Assembly (NCBI GenBank): GCA_964480425.1
Contig: CAYZPY010000122.1
Coordinates: forward strand, 1 to 7,737
Direction of reading: 5' to 3'
Length of the DNA stretch: 7,737 bases
Source: CAYYMD01 sp964480425
GTDB taxonomy: Bacteria; Planctomycetota; Phycisphaerae; SM23-33
Part shown: one piece after another, positions 1 through 7,737 of the stretch
How the letters are laid out: every line of letters begins with the position of its first letter
Numbering within the stretch: the first letter of the stretch is position 1
The notes under the pieces: generated by a model
Told to the model about the DNA's origin: nothing
Seen by the model: only the letters and a program-made list of their open reading frames with translations
Database searches by the model: none
Position numbers and translations under genes: made by a program

Positions 1-2
1 TC

Positions 3-485
3 GCCCGCGCCGGGTGCCAGGCGCTGCGGACACTGGAGCGCACCGGCGCCACCGGCATCGTGCTGGTGGGCAGACCTTACAACGTACACGACGCGGGAAT
101 TAACCTCGCCGTGGGTCGAAAACTGCGCGAGCACTACGGCGTCAACGTCATCCCGCTGGACTTCCTGCCCGTCGAAGACGTGGACATAACTTCGCTGAAC
201 GACAACATGTACTGGACGCTGGGGCGGCGCGTGATAGCCGCCGCCGACATCGTAGGCCGCCTCGGGAACCTGCACATCATCTGCATAACCAACTTCAAGT
301 GCGGACCGGACTCGTTCATCAAGCACTTCATCCGAACCGCATCGGGCAAGCCGTTCCTGACGCTCCAGTTCGACGGGCACAGCAACGACGCCGGCATGAT
401 GACGCGATGCGAGGCGTACCTGGACTCCAAGCGAATCCTCCGCCCCTGGCGCGAGGAACTCCAACTGGCCAAATCACTGGCCTGA
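3..485 (+). CDS. Acyl-CoA dehydratase activase-related protein, C-terminal fragment
   Basis: The reading frame is open from the left edge, so the 5' end is missing; the last 160 residues and a TGA stop are present. The fragment matches the C-terminal part of large activase proteins of the 2-hydroxyacyl-CoA dehydratase family (HgdC/DUF2229 type). Visible motifs are LVGRPYN, a VIPLDFLP segment, NMYWTLG, then ITNFKCGPDSF and a DGHSNDAG-MTR-EAYLDS block. The Cys in CGPDS (codon 300-302) is a likely iron-sulfur cluster ligand, as in the dehydratase-subunit-like domain of these proteins. Family members use ATP to drive an electron into oxygen-sensitive (R)-2-hydroxyacyl-CoA dehydratases or benzoyl-CoA-reductase-like enzymes; many of the giant single-chain versions have no assigned substrate. 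An internal GTG at 60 could be read as a start, but homologous sequence continues upstream of it (ARAGCQALRTLERTGATGI), so it is not the true start. It suggests an anaerobic host. The substrate is unknown. Confidence 0.85.
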   Translation, partial: ARAGCQALRTLERTGATGIVLVGRPYNVHDAGINLAVGRKLREHYGVNVIPLDFLPVEDVDITSLNDNMYWTLGRRVIAAADIVGRLGNLHIICITNFKCGPDSFIKHFIRTASGKPFLTLQFDGHSNDAGMMTRCEAYLDSKRILRPWREELQLAKSLA

Positions 486-763
486 GAAGAAACCTCAAAG
501 TAACCGGCGCGGCGGTCCGCCTACGGCGGATAAACGTTCCCACCCGTCCCGTCGGGACGCCGTCGCGGTAAGCCCCGCGTGTAAACGTAAACGCGGGGAT
601 TAAATGCGGGGATAATACCCATAAAAACTTATCCCCCGCTTGAGGGCGGGGGCTTAAAAATCGGTGGCCGGCGCGCTATAAGCCCGGGACGATAAAATAA
701 GCGGTTATGACCCAAAATGCGTCCGAAAAACGGCGGTTTTGGCTGGAATCCGGCGGGCGGATT
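486..763. other. Non-coding region with a run of GC-rich hairpins
   Basis: No gene is seen here. Four inverted repeats follow one another: TCCGCC/GGCGGA (516-521 with 525-530), CGTCCC/CGGGACG-type (545-550 with 554-559), CCCCGCGT/ACGCGGGG (573-580 with 591-598), and CCCCCGC/GCGGGGG (633-639 with 646-652). Another GCGGGGATAA at 606-615 can pair with 629-639 (one bulged C), competing with the last hairpin. None is followed by a T-tract on the + strand, so none is a convincing terminator for the upstream gene. They resemble the short palindromic repeats that many environmental genomes scatter between genes; a structured RNA is also possible. Confidence 0.6.
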
Positions 764-772
764 TGAGATAAT
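764..772 (+). promoter_or_regulatory. Probable extended -10 promoter for gyrB
   Basis: TGAGATAAT fits the extended -10 pattern TGnTATAAT, with GATAAT at 767-772 matching five of six bases. An overlapping TATAAG lies at 772-777. No good -35 lies 16-18 bases upstream (TGGAAT at 744-749 matches three of six), as expected for an extended -10 promoter. Transcription would start near 780 and give a leader of about 65 bases. Prediction by eye only. Confidence 0.4.
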
Positions 773-843
773 ATAAGCGTGTTCAGGGCGGGGATTGTTA
801 AGACCATTTTCCGGCGGAATTTATTGCCGCAAGGAGCAGGCAG

Positions 844-3348
<2,505 letters not shown>

Positions 3349-3540
3349 TTCATAAATTTCTGATTTCGGACCCGCCTGCCGGACGGACAGGTTTCGTCAT
3401 TCGACATTTTTTGCAAGCCCGCTGTTTACATTTAAATATTATCCCGTGCACCTCCTGCACTTGTCTCCTCGAAGCCCCCGCTCGTGCTTCGTAGCCCGTA
3501 CGGTCGCAATAGTATGCGCCGGGGCGAAGACGGATCCTGC
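3349..3540. other. Non-coding region downstream of gyrB with small hairpins
   Basis: No gene is supported. A short imperfect palindrome, CCTG at 3375-3378 with CAGG at 3388-3391, lies 27 bases after the gyrB stop, and a T-run (TTTTTT) follows at about 3405. The stem is only four base pairs and the T-run is distant, so it is at best a weak terminator. Further on are GTGCA/TGCAC (3446-3450 with 3456-3460) and CGAAGC/GCTTCG (3470-3475 with 3486-3491). An open frame across 3446-3691 has no recognisable protein and no ribosome binding site, and it runs into the mobile element. Confidence 0.45.
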
Positions 3541-3566
3541 TAGAGCAGTTTGCAGAAAGATTGTCG
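3541..3566 (+). repeat. Left terminal inverted repeat of the MITE-like element
   Basis: This repeat begins TAGAGCAGTTTGCAGAAA and ends TTGTCG. It matches the reverse complement of 3675-3700 at 23 of 26 positions; similarity continues four more bases inward with one wobble. The first two bases are the presumed TA target duplication. Confidence 0.8.
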
Positions 3567-3674
3567 TCATGTTCGTTGCTGAGGACGAGTCCGGCAAGGA
3601 CGGCGAAACAGGCAATGCCGTAGCATTGTCGATGCAGCCGGACGCCGCCGGGCGAAGCCGCAATCAGAAGATGG

Positions 3675-3700
3675 CGACAAGATTTCTGTAAACTGCTCTA
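3675..3700 (-). repeat. Right terminal inverted repeat of the MITE-like element
   Basis: Read on the minus strand it begins TAGAGCAGTTTACAGAAA and ends TTGTCG, pairing with the left repeat at 3541-3566. The last two bases on the + strand are TA, the presumed target duplication. The base outside each end (C at 3540, A at 3701) does not continue the symmetry, which fixes the border. Confidence 0.8.
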
Positions 3701-3709
3701 ATAGCGCAT

Positions 3710-3739
3710 AAAAAAGCGCCGCCCTTCCGGGCGGCGCTT
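3710..3739 (-). terminator. Intrinsic terminator of the cold shock gene
   Basis: On the minus strand, an 11-bp perfect stem (3714-3724 with 3729-3739, core GCGCCGCCC/GGGCGGCGC) with a GGAA tetraloop is followed by six T residues (complement of 3710-3715). It lies about 20 bases past the stop at 3761. No T-tract follows on the + strand, so it should act mainly on the leftward transcript. Confidence 0.92.
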
Positions 3740-3760
3740 CGGTTCTGACTCTACAGGGGA

Positions 3761-3961
3761 TCAGCCCTTTGTCACGTTAACGGCGCGGGGGCCCTTTTCG
3801 CCCTGTTCGATCTCGAAGGTGACTTCTTCACCCTCGGCCAGGGAACGGAATCCCTCTGACTGGATGTCGCTCTGGTGAACGAACACGTCGCCGCCTTCTT
3901 CGGTTTCGATAAAACCGAAACCCTTGGAATCGTTGAACCATTTCACTTTACCTTTAGCCAT
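3761..3961 (-). CDS. Cold shock domain protein (CspA family)
   Basis: Encodes a 66-residue single-domain OB-fold protein that binds single-stranded RNA and DNA and acts as an RNA chaperone, melting mRNA structure during cold shock or general growth. Length and sequence are canonical: it begins MAKGKVKWFNDSKGFGFIE. RNP1 is KGFGFIE (about residues 13-19) and RNP2 is VFVHQSD (about 26-32); Trp9 (KWFN) and the Phe/His residues of these motifs form the nucleic-acid-binding face. The acidic stretch SLAEGEEVTFEIEQGEKGPRAVNV is typical of the family's second half. Start is ATG, with AAGGAG (3970-3975 on this strand) eight bases upstream. It is a single-gene unit with a strong terminator just downstream and a long leader upstream, as often seen for cold-regulated csp genes. 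Whether this paralogue is cold-induced or constitutive cannot be told from the protein; the symbol is left blank because csp paralogues are not distinguishable here. Confidence 0.96.
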   Translation of the reverse strand: MAKGKVKWFNDSKGFGFIETEEGGDVFVHQSDIQSEGFRSLAEGEEVTFEIEQGEKGPRAVNVTKG

Positions 3962-4153
3962 TTTAATGACTCCTTCAAAAAGTTAAGCACGCTGGATTCG
4001 CAAGCATCGTTCATCCAAGCGATCAAACCTGATGTGAACGCAAAACAGTCACTCTGGTAGCCGGGAATGTGCCGCAAACGAAATCGGATGCAATACCGTT
4101 TCGCCGGCGACGCGGGGAACCTTTCCACGCCGACGCCGACCCATCAAAACCGA
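3962..4153 (-). promoter_or_regulatory. Long 5' leader of the cold shock gene
   Basis: About 185 bases separate the predicted transcription start (near 4147) from the csp start codon, and no gene lies here. On the minus strand a hairpin of seven base pairs with one bulged base (3991-3997 with 4013-4020, loop 15 bases) stands 15 bases upstream of the ribosome binding site. E. coli cspA has a leader of similar length that changes structure in the cold; by analogy this may be a thermoresponsive leader. No copy of the E. coli cold box was recognised. Confidence 0.4.
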
Positions 4154-4182
4154 ACCTTACCGCCGGGTGGGGCGGATGTCAA
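4154..4182 (-). promoter_or_regulatory. Predicted promoter of the cold shock gene
   Basis: On the minus strand, a perfect TTGACA (complement of 4177-4182) is followed after 17 bases by TAAGGT (complement of 4154-4159), which keeps the T, A and final T of TATAAT. It faces the csp gene and lies in the only non-coding stretch upstream of it. Prediction by eye; the weak -10 is the main doubt. Confidence 0.45.
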
Positions 4183-4254
4183 ATAAATTTTACTGCGAAA
4201 ATAATTACCTGTGCGCCGTGCGTTATCGGGCACTGGCGGCAAAAAGGCGCGGCT

Positions 4255-6252
4255 CTATTTCGCCGGGTCATCGTCCGGCTTCGCCAGGCCGAACTTCCGC
4301 GCCCTGTAGCGGAGCACCTCCAGGCGCGTCAGCGGCGTTCCGCCCTCGGCGCACAGCGGAATAAAGATTTCGTAAATCTCGGGGCGAAACTCCCCGTACA
4401 CCACGTAATGACTCAAAAGTCGGAACCCCCTGACGGGTCCGGTACCGTCAACGTTGGTGCTCATTTTCCGCCCGCCCTTGTGCATGTTAAGGATGGTGTT
4501 GGCGAAGCGGCGCATGTCGCGGTCTTTCATGTCGTACCGGCCCGAGACGTAGAATTCGTAAATCTGTCGCAGGTCCGCCGCCGCATGCGCCACCTGCTCG
4601 GTGTGTTCGCGCCCGGGGTCGTCAATATACTTCCAGGCGTACGCCTCGCCGTATTTACCTTTCCACGTCCAGGCCTTCTCCAGCAGGTGGTCCCAACTGG
4701 CCTGGACGACCTTGTCGTAAAACCGCACCTTGTCCGGGTGCACGTCGAGGATTTCCATGCTCCGGGCCGCCAGCGGAAGCGCGACAATCGCGCCGAACCA
4801 GCGGTTGTACGCGTAGGTGTTGCCCCACCACTGCTCGGGCACGGTGCATATGCGAACCTGTCCCTTGCGCGGGTCGGGAAAGCGCATGATGTACTTCTCG
4901 TCGCCCTCGGCGTCGGGGCGGAGGGTATATTTAAAGAGGTTGTCGTAGCACTCGATCGTCATTTCCAGATACGTCTCGGCGCGGTCCCTGTAGGTCCTCC
5001 CGAAGCCGTACTTGTCCGGCACGGGGCACTTTTTGTCCCACAAATCCTTGCGCTTCAGTATGTCGAGCATTGCCCACCCGGCGCGCTGTAAAACGGCGTA
5101 ATCCGAGACGCCGAAAGACAGCGGCTGCAACTTTCCGTTTTTATACTTCGCGCTGAAGTAGTGAGGCCAGTCGGGGTGGCGGTCGCCGGAGATATAGACT
5201 ATTGAGGTTTCCGGATCGTTGCGGTGGCCCATGATGGCGTCGGCATGGGCGATCTCCAGGTTCAGCAGTTCGAGGTCGCCGGTGATTTCGTACAAGCCGT
5301 GAAGGGTCTGCTGTGCCACGCACGTCGGACCGTAGAGAAGGTCGTTATTGTAGTTGCCCGCACACAGCGGATACTCCGTCACGTACTTCTTGAAGGCGGC
5401 GATTTCACCGGGTTTTACGGGTCCGGCGGCGGGCAATTGTTCGGGAAGATATTTCTGAACATGCATGCCCGTGCGGTAGCGCTCGACGTAGTTGTAGGTA
5501 TCGCCCACTTCCGACCAGGGGCACGGGGGGCTGTCGGCAATTTTCTCCAGCCGCTTCTCGACGGCTTCGCCCGGCACGCCGTGTCTGAAATTGTCGTACC
5601 GCACCCGAAGCCCGCGCAGCGGAAGCCAGTACGCAATAGCCACCGGCGCCTCGTCGGGCAGGTCCTCGACGGTGCTGACGCCCTTGCCGTAGGCGCCTTC
5701 GCCCACGGCAGCATACCAGTGAAGTTTATCGTCGTCGTCGCCCCGGCCTCGGACGACCAGAATGGTTACGTCATCCAGCCGGGCGCTGTGACGCAGGTCC
5801 CAGTCCACGTGGGAATTGTCGTTGAAGACCGTCAGCCCGCGCCCGCCCCAGTTGTCGCCGACAAGGAACGGCGAACCGCCGATCTCCATGCCCACGCGGA
5901 TCAGGTTCCTGCTGTCGATGGAAATGTCAATCGCCACGGCCTGTCCGGGTGCGAGCGTCACCTTCTTTGACGTCCAGCAGTAGGCCTCTTGCGCCTCCGG
6001 CGTGGGGACGAACCATCCGTTTTGCACCTTCCACGGGTTCCCGGAGCCACCGTCCTGCGACGGGTCGGCGATGAGATGGGTAGAATAGGCGTAATCGGAT
6101 TTGGAGTCGCGGCCGAAATCGTCGACCACTTTCAGTGATTCGACCGCCCGGTTAATCGCCCCGGCGCAGGATGCGAGTTCTTTCGGATCAGCCGCCGCGG
6201 CGGAGGCGACGAGTATCACCAAGTACATCATAGTAACAACCGATTTGCGCAT
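4255..6252 (-). CDS. Exported protein with jelly-roll-like and (alpha/alpha)-toroid-like regions, putative glycan-active enzyme
   Basis: Encodes 665 residues, not assigned to a named family. A Sec signal peptide is clear: MRKS, hydrophobic VVTMMYLVILVASA, cleavage likely after Ala21 (AAA-A|D). Residues about 40-225, starting VVDDFGRDS, are strand-rich and resemble a ConA-like jelly-roll domain. Residues about 285-650 are helix-rich, as in six-hairpin (alpha/alpha) toroids. Blocks likely to line a cleft are CAGNYNNDLLYGP (from Cys297), PDWPHYF (360-366), EQWWGNTYAYNRWFG (473-487) and EHTEQVAHAAADL (549-561), the last recalling the E-x-x-x-H-A signature of toroid glycan hydrolases and lyases. 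ATG at 6252 is preferred to TTG at 6267: GAGGA at 6262-6266 is well spaced for the ATG but overlaps the TTG. The upstream sulfatase suggests a sulfated polysaccharide substrate. Reaction type (hydrolase, lyase or epimerase) is unknown. Confidence 0.85.
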   Translation of the reverse strand: MRKSVVTMMYLVILVASAAAADPKELASCAGAINRAVESLKVVDDFGRDSKSDYAYSTHLIADPSQDGGSGNPWKVQNGWFVPTPEAQEAYCWTSKKVTLAPGQAVAIDISIDSRNLIRVGMEIGGSPFLVGDNWGGRGLTVFNDNSHVDWDLRHSARLDDVTILVVRGRGDDDDKLHWYAAVGEGAYGKGVSTVEDLPDEAPVAIAYWLPLRGLRVRYDNFRHGVPGEAVEKRLEKIADSPPCPWSEVGDTYNYVERYRTGMHVQKYLPEQLPAAGPVKPGEIAAFKKYVTEYPLCAGNYNNDLLYGPTCVAQQTLHGLYEITGDLELLNLEIAHADAIMGHRNDPETSIVYISGDRHPDWPHYFSAKYKNGKLQPLSFGVSDYAVLQRAGWAMLDILKRKDLWDKKCPVPDKYGFGRTYRDRAETYLEMTIECYDNLFKYTLRPDAEGDEKYIMRFPDPRKGQVRICTVPEQWWGNTYAYNRWFGAIVALPLAARSMEILDVHPDKVRFYDKVVQASWDHLLEKAWTWKGKYGEAYAWKYIDDPGREHTEQVAHAAADLRQIYEFYVSGRYDMKDRDMRRFANTILNMHKGGRKMSTNVDGTGPVRGFRLLSHYVVYGEFRPEIYEIFIPLCAEGGTPLTRLEVLRYRARKFGLAKPDDDPAK

Positions 6253-6283
6253 GTTTCCGTTCCTCAATCGTTATTTGCGTTAC

Positions 6284-6311
6284 AAAAATTCGCCCGCAAC
6301 CGCCACGGGCG
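6284..6311 (-). terminator. Hairpin with T-tract between the sulfatase and toroid genes
   Basis: On the minus strand, CGCCCG (complement of 6306-6311) pairs with CGGGCG (complement of 6291-6296), and AATTTTT follows (complement of 6284-6290). The six-base-pair GC stem plus T-run fits a modest intrinsic terminator for the sulfatase transcript. It lies only about 32 bases before the next start codon, so it could instead attenuate transcription into that gene. Confidence 0.5.
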
Positions 6312-6320
6312 CACCGTTAA

Positions 6321-6329
6321 ATTCTATCA
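6321..6329 (-). promoter_or_regulatory. Possible extended -10 promoter for the toroid gene
   Basis: On the minus strand, TGATAGAAT matches the extended -10 pattern TGnTATAAT with one mismatch. No -35 match is seen at 16-18 bases spacing. Transcription would start near 6314, just before the hairpin at 6291-6311, giving a leader of about 60 bases that begins with that hairpin. Confidence 0.35.
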
Positions 6330-6427
6330 CAAACAAAAAAATGAATCCGGAGTTTTCGCGCCGGCAAACGGCCTTTGGACGAAGACGGCTTGCCTGTCAT
6401 TAGCGATTTTGATTAATAGCGCCGGGG

Positions 6428-7713
6428 CTATTTCTTTTTTTGCCCGTGTCGGACGTCGGGGACGTTGGTTTTGGGCAGGTGTTTTTTCAAAGAGGCGATC
6501 ACCTCGGCGTATTTCTTATCATCGGCCAGGTTATGCCATTCGTGCGGGTCCTTGTCGCGATCGTACAGTTCCTCCGAGCCGTCGCCGTAGCGTATGTACC
6601 GCCAGCGTTCGGTCCGCACGGCGTGATTGTTCCGCCCCATGGTGGTCACTGCGGCGTGAGGCCAGTGGGCATCCGGATTCTCCAGCAAAGGCCTGAGGGA
6701 CACGCCGTCCAGATCGTCGTTTTCCTTCAGCCCGCACAGGTCGATCAGCGTGGGGTATATGCTGAGCAACTCGGCCGGACGGGAGCAGCGTTTTGCCTTG
6801 AGCCCTCCGGGCACGCTGAAGATCAGCGGCACGTGCGTGGAGCGCTCCCACAGGGTCCACTTGGCCCAGTGCTGCTTCTCGCCGTGGTGGAAGCCGTGAT
6901 CCGAATACATCACCACAATGGTGTCCTGGGCATACGGGCTCGCCTCCAGGGCGTCCAGCAGTCGCCCCACCTGTTCGTCCGTCCAGCGGACGCAGGCAAG
7001 GTAAGAGCGAACCTCCTGTTTCCACTTTTCATTGTCATTTTTCGTCATCCAACCGTAGGTGGGTATGTGTTTGATGTCCATGTTCTTTGCGGCGATTTGG
7101 GGGATGTCGGCCAGGTCGTCTTTCAAGACCTTCGGCAGCGTCACGCCGTCGGCGAGGTCCGGGCTGTTGTAAATCCTCTGCGGCGAGAAGAACGGCACGT
7201 GAGGCCGGTAGAATCCGATGGTGATGAAAAAGGGCCTGTCGTGTTTCTGTTTGAACTGCTCGATGACCCACGAGGCGTCCGTGTAATCGGCGAACTTTTT
7301 CTCGTCGTAGGTCTGCGGGCCGAAGTCCCACAGCCGGTGCAAGTGCTCCGGCTTGTCCTTCTGGACGACCTGGTCCAGGTCAATCCACTGCCCCGGGCGC
7401 GGTCCGACCACGTCGAAGTCGCCTTCCGGAACCGCCGAGGCGTGGTAAATCTTTCCGGTGGTGAAGGTCTTGTATCCGTTTGCTGCCAAGTGCCGCGGCA
7501 TGCTGACGTGCTCGTTGCAGAAACCCTTTTTCCGTGCGCTGTTTGGCTTGTTGCGGTAGAAGCCCGTAGTGGAAGGCCTCAGGCCGAACATTAAACTCGT
7601 GCGAGACGGATTGCACACCGGCGCCTGGCAGTGGGCATTGGTGAACAGCACGCCCCTTTTTGCCAGGCGGTCGATGTTGGGGGTTTTGGCGTCCGGATGG
7701 CCTTGCAAGGTCG
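6428..7713 (-). CDS. Type I sulfatase, iduronate-2-sulfatase-like, N-terminally truncated
   Basis: Hydrolyses sulfate esters, most likely on a sulfated polysaccharide, using a formylglycine made from Cys or Ser. The active-site motif is C-N-P-S-R within QAPVCNPSRTSLMFGLRPSTTG, with the modified Cys at codon 7613-7615. Further family motifs are KTPNIDRLAKRGVLFTNAH, TGKIYH, PFFITIGFYRPHVPF and SDHGFHHGEKQHW (metal-binding Asp-His and substrate-site residues), followed by LWERSTHVPLIF. The C-terminal ELYDRDKDPHEWHNLADD block is typical of bacterial iduronate-2-sulfatase-like enzymes (human IDS relatives). About 428 residues are present. The N-terminal part, with the first metal-binding Asp pair and any signal peptide, lies beyond the contig end; the TTG at 7708 encodes an internal Leu, not a start. 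The frame is intact to the TAG at 6428. It is codirectional with, and about 175 bp upstream of, the exported toroid protein. Substrate unproven: the family includes several glycan specificities. Confidence 0.93.
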
Positions 7714-7737
7714 AGATCGGAAGAGCACGTCTGAACT
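7714..7737 (+). other. Illumina sequencing adapter remnant (artefact)
   Basis: The last 24 bases begin AGATCGGAAGAGCAC and continue GTCTGAACT. This is the start of the standard TruSeq adapter with one AC of its ACAC missing. It is not genomic; the biological sequence ends at about 7713, inside the sulfatase gene. Confidence 0.95.

Larger units (their letters stand above)
3541..3700. mobile_element. 160-bp MITE-like palindromic element with TA at both ends
   Basis: The outer 30 bases (3541-3570 and 3671-3700) are inverted repeats with 26 of 30 identical positions; two of the four differences are G-T wobbles in the folded strand. Both ends read TAGAGCAGTT inward, so the element is bounded by TA, the target duplicated by IS630/Tc1-mariner transposases. 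The exact midpoint (3620/3621) is the centre of a second hairpin, CAATGC-CGTA-GCATTG (3613-3628), and CGGC at 3601-3604 pairs in register with GCCG at 3637-3640. The whole unit can therefore fold as one interrupted hairpin. It is too short for a transposase, so it would be moved by an enzyme encoded elsewhere. Other copies cannot be checked here. It sits between two convergent genes, where insertion does little harm. Confidence 0.75.

Noticed and set aside
629..660. GC-rich hairpin as a terminator for the activase gene
   Set aside because: The stem is followed by CTTAAAAAT rather than a T-tract on the + strand, and the minus strand has no gene to terminate here.
3446..3691. 81-residue open frame across the MITE-like element
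   Set aside because: It starts in non-coding DNA without a ribosome binding site and ends inside the right inverted repeat. The sequence is better explained as a palindromic element; no transposase motif is present.
4069..5091. 340-residue open frame on the + strand
   Set aside because: Antisense to the exported toroid protein and the csp leader, no homology recognised and no ribosome binding site; the opposite strand has a signal peptide and coherent domains.
6253..6267. TTG start adding five residues to the exported protein
   Set aside because: The only good ribosome binding site (GAGGA) overlaps this TTG, whereas it is correctly placed for the ATG at 6252, which also opens directly into a normal signal peptide.
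6440..7594. 384-residue open frame on the + strand
   Set aside because: Fully antisense to the sulfatase, whose catalytic motifs establish the coding strand.
7706..7708. TTG as the start codon of the sulfatase
   Set aside because: It would remove the metal-binding N terminus of the family; the frame continues to the adapter junction, so the gene is simply cut.

Overview
The window is GC-rich bacterial DNA and looks like a short metagenomic contig. It begins inside one gene and ends inside another, and its last 24 bases read as Illumina adapter rather than genome. Three things point to an anaerobic, glycan-degrading bacterium, perhaps of the Planctomycetota/PVC type: an activase of the acyl-CoA dehydratase family, an iduronate-2-sulfatase-like sulfatase beside a secreted putative glycan enzyme, and a long GyrB carrying the large insert. 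This lineage is an inference; there is no rRNA or other decisive marker.

Layout. Positions 3-485 (+) are the 3' end of a large acyl-CoA dehydratase activase-type protein. Positions 486-843 are non-coding, with a run of GC-rich hairpins and then a probable extended -10 promoter for gyrB. Positions 844-3348 (+) encode the complete DNA gyrase B subunit, starting at TTG behind a clear ribosome binding site. Positions 3349-3760 lie between two convergent genes and hold small hairpins, a 160-bp MITE-like palindromic element with TA at both ends, and a strong intrinsic terminator for the gene on the other strand. Positions 3761-3961 (-) encode a cold shock protein with a long leader (3962 to about 4150) and a good -35 box. 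Positions 4255-6252 (-) encode a 665-residue exported protein with a likely jelly-roll domain followed by a helical, (alpha/alpha)-toroid-like domain. Positions 6428-7713 (-) encode a sulfatase that is cut at its N terminus by the contig end.

How the genes fit together. The sulfatase and the exported toroid protein are codirectional, about 175 bp apart, and probably act on the same sulfated polysaccharide: one removes sulfate and the other works on the backbone. The gap between them holds both a promoter-like -10 and a hairpin with a T-tract, so the second gene may be expressed separately or attenuated. GyrB, the cold shock protein and the activase are housekeeping or metabolic genes with no evident functional link to each other. 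The most distinctive unexplained element is the non-coding palindrome at 3541-3700. The exported protein at 4255-6252 is the best candidate for an uncharacterised enzyme family. No phage, CRISPR, toxin or defence system is visible.
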